From Deinococcus carri (GTDB taxonomy: Bacteria; Deinococcota; Deinococci; Deinococcales; Deinococcaceae), in the NCBI RefSeq assembly GCF_039545055.1, contig NZ_BAABRP010000007.1, forward strand, positions 101,001 through 165,000: DNA of 64,000 nucleotides, given 5' to 3'. The position numbers and the translations under genes were made by a program. Below, in pieces: positions 17,243-32,674 of the stretch. The notes beneath the pieces are model-generated. The model worked only from the letters and a program-made list of their open reading frames with translations, ran no database searches and was not told the DNA's origin. Within the stretch, counting starts at the first letter, position 1, and the number at the start of each line of letters is the position of its first letter.

Positions 17243-17478
17243 GGCTTGCGCGGCGCGTCGAGGTCCACGTTCACGCGCTCGCGGGGGTCGCTGGCTGCCC
17301 GGACCAGCGTGCGGATGGCCTGAATCACGCGCCCCTGCCGCCCGATCAGGCGGCCTTCCTCGCCCGGCCCGACGCGTACAATCACCGTCGGCCCCCGCCG
17401 GGAGGCGCGCACCAGCGACGGCTGATCCACCACGCTCTGCGCCAGAAACAGCGTCAGTTCTACAGGGTCGGTCTTCAT
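17239..17478 (-). CDS. khpA: KH-domain RNA-binding protein (KhpA/YlqC)
   Basis: A single KH domain of 79 residues with the GxxG loop in GRLIGRQGRVIQAIRTLV. It binds RNA, usually as a partner of KhpB in Gram-positive relatives. The start is set at ATG 17478 because a perfect-looking -10 TACAAT lies 7 nt before it and homologues begin MKTDPVE. An ATG 9 nt upstream sits inside that box and is less likely. Its place between rpsP and rimM is canonical. Confidence 0.9.
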   Translation of the reverse strand: MKTDPVELTLFLAQSVVDQPSLVRASRRGPTVIVRVGPGEEGRLIGRQGRVIQAIRTLVRAASDPRERVNVDLDAPRKP

Positions 17479-17485
17479 GGGGGGC

Positions 17486-17491
17486 ATTGTA
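17486..17491 (-). promoter_or_regulatory. Leaderless-type -10 box for khpA-rimM-trmD
   Basis: TACAAT on the minus strand lies 7 nt before the ATG at 17478. It gives the distal genes a promoter of their own downstream of the rpsP terminator. Confidence 0.5.
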
Positions 17492-17501
17492 GAGGAGGGG
17501 T

Positions 17502-17568
17502 TGTGGGATGTGGGATGTGGGTTGTAGGAGGAGCTTTTCCCACACCCTACAACCCACAGCCCACGACC
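17502..17568. repeat. Iterated-heptad palindrome, TGTGGGA family (HR2, copy a)
   Basis: The units TGTGGGA, TGTGGGA, TGTGGGT, TGTAGGA are answered by CACACCC, TACAACC, CACAGCC, CACGACC. The centre contains TGTAGGAGGAGCTTTTCCCA, which is identical, in inverted orientation, in the copy at 17993-18047. It lies between khpA and the rpsP terminator. Confidence 0.8.
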
Positions 17569-17594
17569 AAAAAAGAGGCCCCCGCAGGAGCCTC
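17569..17594 (-). terminator. Rho-independent terminator after rpsP
   Basis: On the minus strand a GAGGCTCC / GGGGCCTC stem with a TGCG loop is followed by six T residues. Confidence 0.8.
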
Positions 17595-17613
17595 CTTTCG
17601 CAACTGCCTCCTC

Positions 17614-17862
<249 letters not shown>

Positions 17863-17919
17863 GTTCTGAAAACCTCGGGTTGGAATGTTGAGGGTAAACG
17901 CCCGCCTAGGTCGCGGGGT

Positions 17920-17956
<37 letters not shown>

Positions 17957-17958
17957 GA

Positions 17959-17988
17959 AGAGTAGCAGAGATGGAGGGAAGGGGGCAA
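17959..17988 (-). promoter_or_regulatory. Possible rpsP promoter
   Basis: Minus strand -35 TTGCCC (17983-17988) and -10 TACTCT (17959-17964) with an 18-nt spacer. Confidence 0.4.
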
Positions 17989-17992
17989 GGGG

Positions 17993-18047
17993 AGGGTGTG
18001 GGGTATGGGAAAAGCTCCTCCTACACCCTACAGCCCACCACCCCTCC
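17993..18047. repeat. Iterated-heptad palindrome, TGTGGGA family (HR2, copy b, inverted)
   Basis: The units GGGTGTG and GGGTATG lead through the loop into TACACCC, TACAGCC, CACCACC. Its reverse complement carries the same 20-nt core as copy a, so rpsP is bracketed by inverted copies. It ends at the stop codon of the EnvC-like gene. Confidence 0.8.
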
Positions 18048-20554
<2,507 letters not shown>

Positions 20555-20573
20555 GGCGCGCCTCCGGCATGGC

Positions 20574-20648
20574 GGCAAAAGGCAGATGGCAGAAGGCAGA
20601 TGGCTAAGGCCACCCTTGCCGTCAGCCTTCTGCCTTCCGCCTTCTGCA
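20574..20648. repeat. Iterated-heptad palindrome, GGCRGAA family (HR1, copy b)
   Basis: The units GGCAAAA, GGCAGAT, GGCAGAA, GGCAGAT are followed by complementary GCCTTCT, GCCTTCC, GCCTTCT. It fills the ftsE/ftsX spacer, interrupting a pair that usually overlaps in other bacteria. Confidence 0.8.
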
Positions 20649-20660
20649 CGCTGCACCCCC

Positions 20661-21344
<684 letters not shown>

Positions 21345-21446
21345 GCCTGACCCCCGCCGGCCAGGGCGTCGGCGCGCGGCAAAATGTGCGGTTGCGTCAT
21401 GCTCGCGGACCAGCATAGCCCAGCCTTCCCCCGGAGCGTGAAGAGG

Positions 21447-21715
21447 CCTTTATGGGCAGTGCCCAGAAAGGTTGTCGAACCTTGCTGGGCCGAACGAAGT
21501 GATACTGATTCCGATTGAAGGGTGTTGAAAACACCCGGAAATCCGACCAGAGGGAGAAGGAACAAGGACGGATTTCGGGAGATGGATGAACAGGCGGTGT
21601 CCTCCCGACTGTTCAGGAATTGGACGGAATCCGTATGAGAAACCGTGGTAAGGGCGGCGTGAAGTGGAGTTGCTGCCCGGGACACGCGGCAACGGAACGG
21701 AGCGCCGCCCTATGG
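21447..21715 (+). repeat. M2 repeat split by a nested M1 element
   Basis: The outer sequence (21447-21502 and 21637-21715) aligns with the reverse complement of 697-828, including the ends CCTTTATGGGC and GCCCTATGG. The break falls at GTGA/GAAACC, where the M1 element and a TGA duplication have been inserted. Confidence 0.85.
21503..21636 (+). repeat. M1 repeat, 134 bp, nested in M2
   Basis: The ends are TACTGATTCCG and the complement of TACGGATTCCG, flanked by TGA at 21500-21502 and 21637-21639. The uninterrupted M2 copy shows the empty site, which proves the boundaries and the 3-bp duplication. Confidence 0.88.
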
Positions 21716-21778
21716 GGCGCGGCCCGCCCATGCCGCCCTCCGTCACCTCCGCCTCAAATGCCCTTCACCCGCCCGCCC

Positions 21779-21784
21779 TATCCT
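21779..21784 (+). promoter_or_regulatory. Leaderless-type -10 box for the S41 protease
   Basis: TATCCT lies 6 nt before the GTG at 21791. Confidence 0.5.
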
Positions 21785-21790
21785 GGGGCC

Positions 21791-23106
<1,316 letters not shown>

Positions 23107-23107
<1 letters not shown>

Positions 23108-23200
23108 CGGCCAGCCACCAGCTCAGGAGAGCAGAAAAAGAGCCTCAGCGTTTGCTGGGGCTTTTGCTTTGCTGGCGGCTGGCCGCTGGAAGCTGGCCGC
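23107..23200. repeat. HR5 heptad palindrome enclosing a terminator (copy b)
   Basis: The left arm GCGGCCAGCCACCAGCTC is answered by GCTGGCG, GCTGGCC, GCTGGAA, GCTGGCC. The loop between the arms contains the ctpA-like gene's terminator hairpin. Confidence 0.7.
23140..23170 (+). terminator. Terminator after the S41 protease
   Basis: Stem AGCCTCAGC / GCTGGGGCT with loop GTTT, followed by TTTGCTTT. Confidence 0.7.
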
Positions 23201-23205
23201 CCCCC

Positions 23206-23822
<617 letters not shown>

Positions 23823-23826
<4 letters not shown>

Positions 23827-23870
23827 GTCGGCGGCCTTCCGTTCGCCGTCCGCAGAGCGGGAGCGGTCAT
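23823..23870 (-). CDS. Possible leaderless 15-codon mini-cistron coupled to the next gene
   Basis: MTAPALRTANGRPPT runs from the ATG at 23870, 6 nt after TAGGCT, to a TGA that overlaps the GTG of the following gene as GTGA. The arrangement would let ribosomes that load on a leaderless 5' end reinitiate on the real gene. A single-base sequencing error joining the frames is the main alternative. Confidence 0.4.
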
Positions 23871-23876
23871 GCGGGC

Positions 23877-23882
23877 AGCCTA
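23877..23882 (-). promoter_or_regulatory. Leaderless-type -10 box
   Basis: TAGGCT on the minus strand lies 6 nt before the mini-cistron ATG at 23870. Confidence 0.45.
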
Positions 23883-23942
23883 GAGCATCGGCCGGAACGA
23901 GGGCGACTGGATCAGGCTGCTGGCCTCTGGAAGCTGGCCGCC

Positions 23943-24497
<555 letters not shown>

Positions 24498-24578
24498 GAT
24501 GCCAGCTTCTCCCCGTGCCAGATGCCCCGCGGGCGCTTTCTGCGGGCATTTCGTCGCGTTAAAACACACTTCCTGGGC

Positions 24579-24584
24579 TAGGGT
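24579..24584 (+). promoter_or_regulatory. Leaderless-type -10 box
   Basis: TAGGGT lies 7 nt before the GTG at 24592. Confidence 0.5.
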
Positions 24585-24591
24585 GACGCGC

Positions 24592-25146
24592 GTGAAGCGT
24601 TCTTTCGTGCTGACCATCCTGCTCGCCCTCACCCTGCCGACAGCCCTCGCCGCGCCTGCCCCGGCCCGCAGCAAGGCGCAGCAGATTGCCACCTACCGCG
24701 TGCATGCCCTCGCGCACGCCGCCGTCACGCCCGCCACCCTCGCGGCCAGCGGCGCGCCCGTGCAGGTCACGATTCCCAACGACTACCTGTACAAGCGCGA
24801 CCTGCGCGTGAACGCCTACCGCCTCGACGACTTCCTGCGCGCCCGTCTCCCCGACCTCGATGCCCTGCTCGCGCGGGACGCGGTCGTGATGCTGTACTGC
24901 GCCGACGGTTACGCGCCGATGGCGAAGCTGCGCGACCTCGTGGGGGCGGGCGGCCTGATCGCCGTGGGCAGCCCCGAGACGGACGCGCAGACGCAGTGGC
25001 CTGCCGTGCTCTACAAGGACAAGCCCCTCCCCGCGGCTCAGATCGGCAACTACCTCGTGTGGGAGAACTTCCGCTACCCGCAGAAGCCCCAGCCCTGGGG
25101 CCTGGTGGACGTGTACGTGCTGCCCGCGGGGAGCGCGGTGAAGTAA
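24592..25146 (+). CDS. Secreted protein with weak molybdopterin-oxidoreductase-like pattern
   Basis: The protein has 184 residues. A clear signal peptide (SFVLTILLALTLPTALAA) gives an exported protein. The middle segment LDDFLRARLPDLDALLARDAVVMLYCADGYAPMAKLRDL recalls the substrate-binding strand of sulfite-oxidase-type proteins, where a cysteine-containing CADGY-like motif is common. However, the domain is too short for a full enzyme and I would not assign activity. It is monocistronic. Its TAA stop (25144-25146) is duplicated across an M1 repeat. Confidence 0.65.
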   Translation: MKRSFVLTILLALTLPTALAAPAPARSKAQQIATYRVHALAHAAVTPATLAASGAPVQVTIPNDYLYKRDLRVNAYRLDDFLRARLPDLDALLARDAVVMLYCADGYAPMAKLRDLVGAGGLIAVGSPETDAQTQWPAVLYKDKPLPAAQIGNYLVWENFRYPQKPQPWGLVDVYVLPAGSAVK

Positions 25147-25244
25147 TACGGACTCCGACTTGAAAGGTTGACTTGTCAACCTGAAAATCCGACCGAAGGG
25201 AGAAGGAGAAACTACGGGTTCTGCGGTATGGAGCGGAACCCGTA
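25147..25244 (+). repeat. M1 repeat, 98 bp, inserted at a stop codon
   Basis: The ends are TACGGACTCCG and the complement of TACGGGTTCCG. TAA flanks both sides (25144-25146, 25245-25247), the left one being the stop codon of the preceding gene. Internal similarity is seen to the copies at 402-525 and 21503-21636 (AATCCGACC...GGGAGAAGGA). Confidence 0.85.
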
Positions 25245-25248
25245 TAAA

Positions 25249-25797
25249 TTACCCCTCGCCGCGTCGGGTCAGGTGCGTGTAGCGGTGCCCGGCCACCTCG
25301 CGCGTCCCGGCGGGGAGGAAGCCCTGCCGGGCATACAGCCGCGCCGCCGGGTTCCCTTCCTCCACCAGCAGGCCCAGCGTGGCGGCCTGTCTCGCGCAGC
25401 CTTCCAGCAGCACGCCGCCCAGCCCCCGCCCCCGCGCGTGCGGCGCGACCGCCAACGTGTCCAGGTACAGCTCGCCCGGCGTGGCCTCGGGGTCGATGCG
25501 GTCGGGGAGGCCCCGTTCGCGCAGCCGCGCCCGAAACGGTTCGTCCAGCGCGTCCGCCTCGGCACCGGGGTAGAGGACGGCCAGGCCCAGCGGCGTGCTG
25601 TCTTCCTCCAGAATCAGCGTGTTCTGAAAGCTCAGGCGGTTGCCCGGCTGCCCGAAAAAGGCCGCAATGACCCGCGCCGCGCCCTCGTTGTCGGCCTCGC
25701 CCGTCAGCGTGTGCCCGATGGAGCCGATAGTCGCCTGAATCAGCGGGGCGGCAAAGGCGGCGTCGGCGGGGGTGGCGGGGCGCAGGTGGGGAGGCAT
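25249..25797 (-). CDS. GNAT-family N-acetyltransferase
   Basis: The protein has 182 residues from the ATG at 25797, 7 nt after TACCCT. The N-terminus MPPHLRPATPADAAFAAPLI is typical of GNAT. The acetyl-CoA motif is LAVAPHARGRGLGGVLLEGC, followed by NPAARLYARQGFLPAGTREVAG. The YLDTLAVAPHARGRGLG pattern resembles bacterial acetyltransferases acting on small amines; the substrate is unknown. It is divergent from the glycolipid-binding-like gene with 40 bp between starts. Confidence 0.85.
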   Translation of the reverse strand: MPPHLRPATPADAAFAAPLIQATIGSIGHTLTGEADNEGAARVIAAFFGQPGNRLSFQNTLILEEDSTPLGLAVLYPGAEADALDEPFRARLRERGLPDRIDPEATPGELYLDTLAVAPHARGRGLGGVLLEGCARQAATLGLLVEEGNPAARLYARQGFLPAGTREVAGHRYTHLTRRGEG

Positions 25798-25804
25798 CCG
25801 GGGC

Positions 25805-25810
25805 AGGGTA
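25805..25810 (-). promoter_or_regulatory. Leaderless-type -10 box
   Basis: TACCCT on the minus strand lies 7 nt before the ATG at 25797. Confidence 0.5.
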
Positions 25811-25826
25811 ACCCGCGGCGGCCCGG

Positions 25827-25832
25827 TACGCT
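25827..25832 (+). promoter_or_regulatory. Leaderless-type -10 box
   Basis: TACGCT lies 5 nt before the ATG at 25838, back to back with the divergent box at 25805. Confidence 0.5.
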
Positions 25833-25837
25833 GGGGC

Positions 25838-26389
25838 ATGACCTCCCACCCCGTCACCGTCCTCTGGCGCGGCCTGGACCCGGCGCAGCCCCGCCTGGAA
25901 CACCTTCACTTGACCCCCTGGACGCGGGCCGACGGCGTGGTGGTCGGCCTGAAGGACGGGCAGCCCTTCACCCTGGCCTATGGGCTGGAGGTCGGCCCGG
26001 ACGGGCACCCCACCCGCCTGCACCTGAGCCTGCGGGACGGGCGCGGCCTGACCCTCTGCCGGGATGCGGCGGGGCGCTGGACGGATGGCGCGGGACAGCC
26101 CCGGCCCGAACTCGGCGGCTGCACCGACGTGGACGTGCAGGCCACGCCGCTGACCAACACGCTGCCCATCCGCCGCCTGGGGCTGGAGGTGGGTGAACAC
26201 GCCGTGATTCGCGCGGCCTGGGTGGGCGTGCCCTCGCTGGAGGTGCGTGCGGTCCGGCAGCGCTATACCCGCCTGGCCCCCCGCCTGTACCGCTACGAGA
26301 ATCTGGAGTCCGGTTTCGCGGCCAAGGTGGAGGTGGATGGGGCAGGACTGGTGAAGTATTACCCGGAAGCCTTCGAGCGGCTGGTCTGA
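25838..26389 (+). CDS. Putative glycolipid-binding family protein (DUF1089-like)
   Basis: The protein has 183 residues with no signal peptide. The pattern matches the family: VLWRGLDPAQPRLEHLHL at the start, GRWTDGAGQPRPELGGCTDVDVQATPLTNTLPIRRL in the middle and RQRYTRLAPRLYRYENLESGFAAKVEVDGAGLVKYYPEAFERL at the end. The name comes from Pseudomonas annotation; the biochemical role is unsettled. The last 31 nt overlap the 3' end of the convergent acetyltransferase gene, so both C-termini are encoded on opposite strands of the same DNA. Confidence 0.8.
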   Translation: MTSHPVTVLWRGLDPAQPRLEHLHLTPWTRADGVVVGLKDGQPFTLAYGLEVGPDGHPTRLHLSLRDGRGLTLCRDAAGRWTDGAGQPRPELGGCTDVDVQATPLTNTLPIRRLGLEVGEHAVIRAAWVGVPSLEVRAVRQRYTRLAPRLYRYENLESGFAAKVEVDGAGLVKYYPEAFERLV

Positions 26390-26925
26390 AGGGCCTCCCA
26401 CTCCCGCCGCAGCACGCACAGGCGCACACTGTCCCAGCGCTGGCCCTGCCAGAGCCGCGCCTCCGGCACCCGGCCGCATTCGCGGTAGCCGACGCGCTGC
26501 GCGGCGCGAATCATCCGCTCGTTGCCGCTCCAGGTCGTGAGCATCACCACGTGCGCCGCCGTCTCCTGAAAGGTCGCGGCGGTCCACCGCTCCAGCGCCC
26601 GAGTGCCCAGCCCGCCGCCCCAGTGCTGCGGGTCATAAATCAGGACACCGAGTTCCCACCAGCCGCCGCCCGTCGGGGCTTCCTCCCAGCGGCTGACCTG
26701 GCCGATGCACTCGCCCTCCAGCGCGATGATGCGGCTGTTGTCCGAAGGCGGCCGGGCCAGCAGCTTCTCCGTATAGGCTTCCAGCGAAAGCGTGGCGGGT
26801 TCCTCCTGCTCGTGAAAATAGGGGGCGTCCCAGAGCTTCCATTCGGGCCTGGTCTGGGCGTATTCCCAGTGCCACTGGATGGGGAGGTCTTCGGGCCGGC
26901 GTTCTCGCAGGGTGAGGTCGGGCAT
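26359..26925 (-). CDS. GNAT acetyltransferase (paralogue B)
   Basis: The protein has 188 residues. It is paralogous to the gene at 23943-24497: GGGWWELGVLIYDPQHWGGGLGTRALERW and TTWSGNERMIRAAQRVGYRECGRV align closely. MPDLTLRERRPEDLPIQWHW is the usual start, with TACGCT 7 nt upstream of the ATG. The C-terminal tail (SRSKASG) is encoded within the 3' end of the opposite gene. The duplication suggests diverged acetyl acceptors. Confidence 0.85.
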   Translation of the reverse strand: MPDLTLRERRPEDLPIQWHWEYAQTRPEWKLWDAPYFHEQEEPATLSLEAYTEKLLARPPSDNSRIIALEGECIGQVSRWEEAPTGGGWWELGVLIYDPQHWGGGLGTRALERWTAATFQETAAHVVMLTTWSGNERMIRAAQRVGYRECGRVPEARLWQGQRWDSVRLCVLRREWEALQTSRSKASG

Positions 26926-26932
26926 CCGCCCC

Positions 26933-26938
26933 AGCGTA
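26933..26938 (-). promoter_or_regulatory. Leaderless-type -10 box
   Basis: TACGCT on the minus strand lies 7 nt before the ATG at 26925. Confidence 0.5.
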
Positions 26939-27032
26939 GGCAGGCGGCGGGTGCATCACATCCGCCTTTTCACCTGCCGACTTCTGAAGAACGGCTGAAG
27001 CGTTCCCGCAGGCAGGCGTCCGCGCCGGTTGT

Positions 27033-27038
27033 TACGGT
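27033..27038 (+). promoter_or_regulatory. Leaderless-type -10 box
   Basis: TACGGT lies 5 nt before the ATG at 27044. Confidence 0.45.
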
Positions 27039-27043
27039 GACGT

Positions 27044-28156
27044 ATGCCTTTGAAACCGGACCTTCCCCTGCCCGAAGCCGAGAAGCGCCGCGTGGGGTAC
27101 GCCATTGTCGGCATCGGCGAGCTGAGCGCCGAGGAACTGATTCCCGCCGCCCGCACCAGCGAACACGCCTACGTCGCGGCCCTGGTGACGGGCGACCCCG
27201 AAAAGGGCCGGGCCTTCGCGCGCGCCTATGACCTGACCGAAGAGGACGTGTACACCTACGACCGCTTCGAGGAGCTGAAAGACCGCGAGGACGTGGAGGC
27301 CGTCTACATCGTCCTCCCCAACAGCCTGCACCGCGAGTACGTGGAACGCGCCGCGAAGATGGGCAAGCAGATTCTGTGCGAGAAGCCCCTCAGCGTGAAC
27401 GCCCAAGATGCCCAGGCGATGGTGGATGCCTGCCGGCAAGCGGGCGTGCTGCTGATGACCGCCTACCGCTGCCAGTACACGCCCCAGCACTGGGCCGCCC
27501 GTGACGCCGTGCAGGGGGGCAAACTCGGCCCAGTCAAACTGCTCGACTCCATCCACGGCCAGGTGCAGGACGACCCGGAAGCGTGGCGGCTCAAGGCTGG
27601 CCTCGCAGGCGGTGGCCCCCTGGTGGACGTGGGCATCTACTGCCTGAACACCATCCGCTTCGTGCTGGGCACCGAACCCGAGTGGGTCTTCGCCACCCTG
27701 CACCAGCCGAAAGACGACCCGCGCTTCCGCGAAGTCGAGGAGTCCATGAGCTGCATGCTGGGCTTTCCCGGCAGCGTGGTCGCCAATTTCCTCACCAGCT
27801 ACGACATCCAGAAGACCGCCACCCTGCGCGTGCTGGGAGAGGGCGGCACGGTGCTGATGGACCCGGCCTTCACGTATCAGGGCCTGGAACTGACCATTTC
27901 CGACAAACAGGGTGACTTCCAGCCCAAACTCCCCGACGAGGACCAGTTCGGCCTGGAAATGGACCACTTCGCCCAGTGCATCCGCCAGGGCAAGACCCCC
28001 TGGACCCCCGGTGAGGAGGGCGTGCAGGACCACCGCATCATGGACGCGCTGTACCGGAGTGCCCGGAGCGGTGAGGTCGTACGGCTTGACCCGGTGCAGG
28101 GCCAGGACGTCTTTCGAGGCGAGAAGCCCCAGGTGCCGGGCCAGAGCCAGGGCTGA
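27044..28156 (+). CDS. Gfo/Idh/MocA-family NAD(P)-dependent oxidoreductase
   Basis: The protein has 370 residues. The N-terminal Rossmann domain (VGYAIVGIGELSAEELIPA) is followed by the family EKP motif (ILCEKPLSVNAQDA, about residue 110), where the Lys is catalytic. The C-terminal substrate domain has GGPLVDVGIYCLNTIRFVLG, whose Asp/His-like positions bind the sugar. The layout is closest to glucose-fructose oxidoreductase-like sugar dehydrogenases but without a Tat signal, so it is cytoplasmic. It is monocistronic and ends in a strong hairpin. Confidence 0.9.
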   Translation: MPLKPDLPLPEAEKRRVGYAIVGIGELSAEELIPAARTSEHAYVAALVTGDPEKGRAFARAYDLTEEDVYTYDRFEELKDREDVEAVYIVLPNSLHREYVERAAKMGKQILCEKPLSVNAQDAQAMVDACRQAGVLLMTAYRCQYTPQHWAARDAVQGGKLGPVKLLDSIHGQVQDDPEAWRLKAGLAGGGPLVDVGIYCLNTIRFVLGTEPEWVFATLHQPKDDPRFREVEESMSCMLGFPGSVVANFLTSYDIQKTATLRVLGEGGTVLMDPAFTYQGLELTISDKQGDFQPKLPDEDQFGLEMDHFAQCIRQGKTPWTPGEEGVQDHRIMDALYRSARSGEVVRLDPVQGQDVFRGEKPQVPGQSQG

Positions 28157-28171
28157 GGCTTAGACAGGAGG

Positions 28172-28199
28172 GGCGGCGGGCGTTGAGTGGCCCGCCGCC
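28172..28199. terminator. Bidirectional hairpin between convergent genes
   Basis: A 10-bp stem GGCGGCGGGC / GCCCGCCGCC is followed by TCACCCTTT on the plus strand. It serves the oxidoreductase gene and possibly the opposing yidD-like gene. Confidence 0.6.
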
Positions 28200-28206
28200 T
28201 CACCCT

Positions 28207-28515
28207 TTATCCGCAGCGGAACGGAATGGGAACCGGCCCCAGGCAGCACACGCCCCGCGCCTCGACACTGGATCCGACCGCCAGAGGCGAGCCGCCGTGA
28301 ATGGCGTTATGGGCGGCGCGGCACGCGGCAAAACGGGCGGCGATGCGTGGGCGGCCTCCCCGCACGCCGTCCTCCCGGATGATGCGGGCCACCGCCCCCG
28401 AGCAGGATTCCCTGCCGTGCAGCGCCGCGTGCGCGCAGCGGAAGCCCTTGCGTGGTGAGAGCCAGCGCTGGTAGAAGCGGATGCCGCGGAGGGTGAGGGT
28501 ATCGAGGGGGGACAT
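28207..28515 (-). CDS. yidD: YidD-like membrane protein insertion efficiency factor
   Basis: The protein has 102 residues. The diagnostic stretch LTLRGIRFYQRWLSPRKGFRCAHA matches the amphipathic start of YidD proteins, which assist YidC. The cysteines (RCAHA, ESCSG, ACRAA, CC) are more numerous than in the classical family, and the C-terminal half (IHGGSPLAVGSSVEARGVCCLG) is an extension seen in a variant subgroup. It normally sits between rnpA and yidC; here it is isolated, so the assignment is moderate. The ATG at 28515 is 6 nt after TACCCT. Confidence 0.7.
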   Translation of the reverse strand: MSPLDTLTLRGIRFYQRWLSPRKGFRCAHAALHGRESCSGAVARIIREDGVRGGRPRIAARFAACRAAHNAIHGGSPLAVGSSVEARGVCCLGPVPIPFRCG

Positions 28516-28521
28516 AGGCGC

Positions 28522-28527
28522 AGGGTA
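28522..28527 (-). promoter_or_regulatory. Leaderless-type -10 box
   Basis: TACCCT on the minus strand lies 6 nt before the ATG at 28515. Confidence 0.5.
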
Positions 28528-28598
28528 GGGGCGGGAGCGCCGCCCCCGGTTCCCGGTTGGCTGAAGGCGGCTCAATGGTTGACCGGGTGCCCTCCTTG

Positions 28599-28627
28599 CC
28601 AGGCGGGGCGCTACGTTCCCCGCCTGG
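28599..28627. repeat. Perfect 10-bp inverted repeat
   Basis: CCAGGCGGGG and CCCCGCCTGG are separated by 9 nt, in the divergent yidD/TauE spacer. There is no T run after it, so it is more likely a regulatory or structural hairpin than a terminator. Confidence 0.5.
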
Positions 28628-28742
28628 CCCGTCGAGGCGCTGCTGGAAGCTGCCCGGTCGTTTCCCGGCGAATGGATCAACATACGTGGCTGGACGCTGA
28701 AGGTGTGTTCTTCCGCTTGTCAGCGGGCAGGTGCCCCCGTGT

Positions 28743-28748
28743 TAGCCT
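28743..28748 (+). promoter_or_regulatory. Leaderless-type -10 box for the TauE transcript
   Basis: TAGCCT lies 7 nt before a GTG at 28756 that opens a four-codon frame overlapping the TauE start. Confidence 0.4.
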
Positions 28749-28755
28749 CATGTTC

Positions 28756-28769
28756 GTGAGTCGCTCGTG

Positions 28770-28770
<1 letters not shown>
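28756..28770 (+). CDS. Possible four-codon leaderless mini-cistron (GTG AGT CGC TCG TGA)
   Basis: It starts 7 nt after TAGCCT and stops at a TGA overlapping the TauE ATG as TGATG. It is the same architecture as at 23823 and 45871. Confidence 0.3.
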
Positions 28771-29518
<748 letters not shown>

Positions 29519-29522
<4 letters not shown>

Positions 29523-29791
29523 AGGGCGAACAGAAGGACCGCTCCGAACTCGCGGGCCTTCCCGCCTGGCTGTACCCGGCGGGCTTCTGGGTGGGCGTGG
29601 TGCTCCTCGCGGTCGGCGTGCTGTTTCCCGGCCTGGCCGCCGTGGGCGTGACCTGGGTCGGCCTGGTCCCAGTGCTGGCCGCCCTCTGGGTTGCCATGAC
29701 GGCCTGGAACCGCGACCGCCGCCTGAGCGTTGCCGCGCTGGCGGCGCTGGGAGGGCTGGCGGTGGTGTACGTGGTGAAGAGTTTTATTTAG
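29519..29791 (+). CDS. DUF1634 membrane protein
   Basis: The protein has 90 residues with three predicted TM helices ([51 protein letters not shown]). The family is found next to TauE/SafE transporters, and here the start overlaps the TauE stop by 4 nt, so it is probably an accessory subunit. No catalytic residues are seen. Confidence 0.85.
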
Positions 29792-29792
29792 A

Positions 29793-30071
29793 GGCGGCCA
29801 GCGATCGAAGGCTGAAGCTGCGGCTTGGCTTCCCTGGCTTGTTGTTGGCTCTGTCTCAGAGCGTGTTTTAAAAGAGTCTCCATCGCAGGCGGAGTGCGCT
29901 GGGAGGGCGTGCTCGTTCCCCCCTCCCAGCCTCCCCTGCAAGGGGGGAGGAGCTAACAGCTCGTGTTCTACGGCAAAATGAGGGTATCCGCCAAACTTTT
30001 AAAACAGGCTCTCAGTGCCTAGGGGAGTCTCCGCCTGAGGTTCTGCTGGCTGCTGGTCGCTGGCCGCTGCC
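29793..30071. repeat. HR5 heptad palindrome split by M3
   Basis: The left arm GCGGCCAGC... (29793-29823) and the right arm units GCTGGCT, GCTGGTC, GCTGGCC (30045-30065) are complementary in type but separated by about 220 bp, most of it the M3 element. Confidence 0.55.
29859..30011. repeat. MITE-like element M3, 153 bp, GAG...CTC ends
   Basis: GAGCGTGTTTTAAAAG at the left and the complement of GAGCCTGTTTTAAAAG at the right, flanked by TCA on both sides (29856-29858, 30012-30014). GAG ends with a TNA-type 3-bp duplication resemble IS5-group insertion sequences, so it may be a non-autonomous derivative. It carries a CCCTCCC/GGGGGGAGG inverted segment shared with 45761-45800. Confidence 0.8.
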
Positions 30072-30081
30072 CCCCAGCAAG

Positions 30082-30112
30082 AAACGCCCGTCCATAGAGC
30101 GGCGGGCGTTTC
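30082..30112. terminator. Terminator after TauE/DUF1634
   Basis: AAACGCCCG and CGGGCGTTT form the stem with a loop of about 12 nt. The flanking A and T runs make it usable in both directions. Confidence 0.7.
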
Positions 30113-30251
30113 GGCATCTAGCCGCGTCTCCTTGCGGCTCTGGTGGGGCATGGGTTGTGAAAGGAACTGTGTCCACTGTACGGGCCAGCGGGGGTCACTT
30201 CCCGCCGGGTGAAGAACGGCTCAAAGGTGAGGTCGCGCCAGGGAAGACGAG

Positions 30252-30280
30252 TGGACAAACGCCCCGGCACGCCCTAAAAT
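30252..30280 (+). promoter_or_regulatory. Housekeeping-type promoter of the beta-oxidation operon
   Basis: -35 TGGACA (30252-30257) and -10 TAAAAT (30275-30280) are separated by 17 nt. AGGAGG lies at 30313-30318, just before the ATG at 30323. This is one of few leadered promoters in the window. Confidence 0.65.
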
Positions 30281-30322
30281 TGGACCGAGTTCAAGATTTT
30301 TGGCTTCATCTCAGGAGGTCGC

Positions 30323-32671
<2,349 letters not shown>

Positions 32672-32674
32672 GTC

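Larger units (their letters stand above)
21345..21790. other. 446-bp divergent intergenic region between ftsE and ctpA-like gene, mostly repeats
   Basis: It holds the nested M2/M1 repeat (21447-21715), a short GC-rich stretch on each side and, at its right end, the TATCCT box of the protease gene. I see no gene. Confidence 0.7.
29792..30322. other. 531-bp intergenic region: split heptad palindrome, inserted repeat, terminator and promoter
   Basis: In order it holds: the left arm of an HR5 palindrome (29793-29823); a 153-bp inserted element (29859-30011); the right arm (30045-30071); a terminator hairpin (30082-30112); a small AGCCGC/GCGGCT stem near 30119-30139; and a promoter with Shine-Dalgarno for the beta-oxidation operon. 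I see no gene. Confidence 0.7.
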
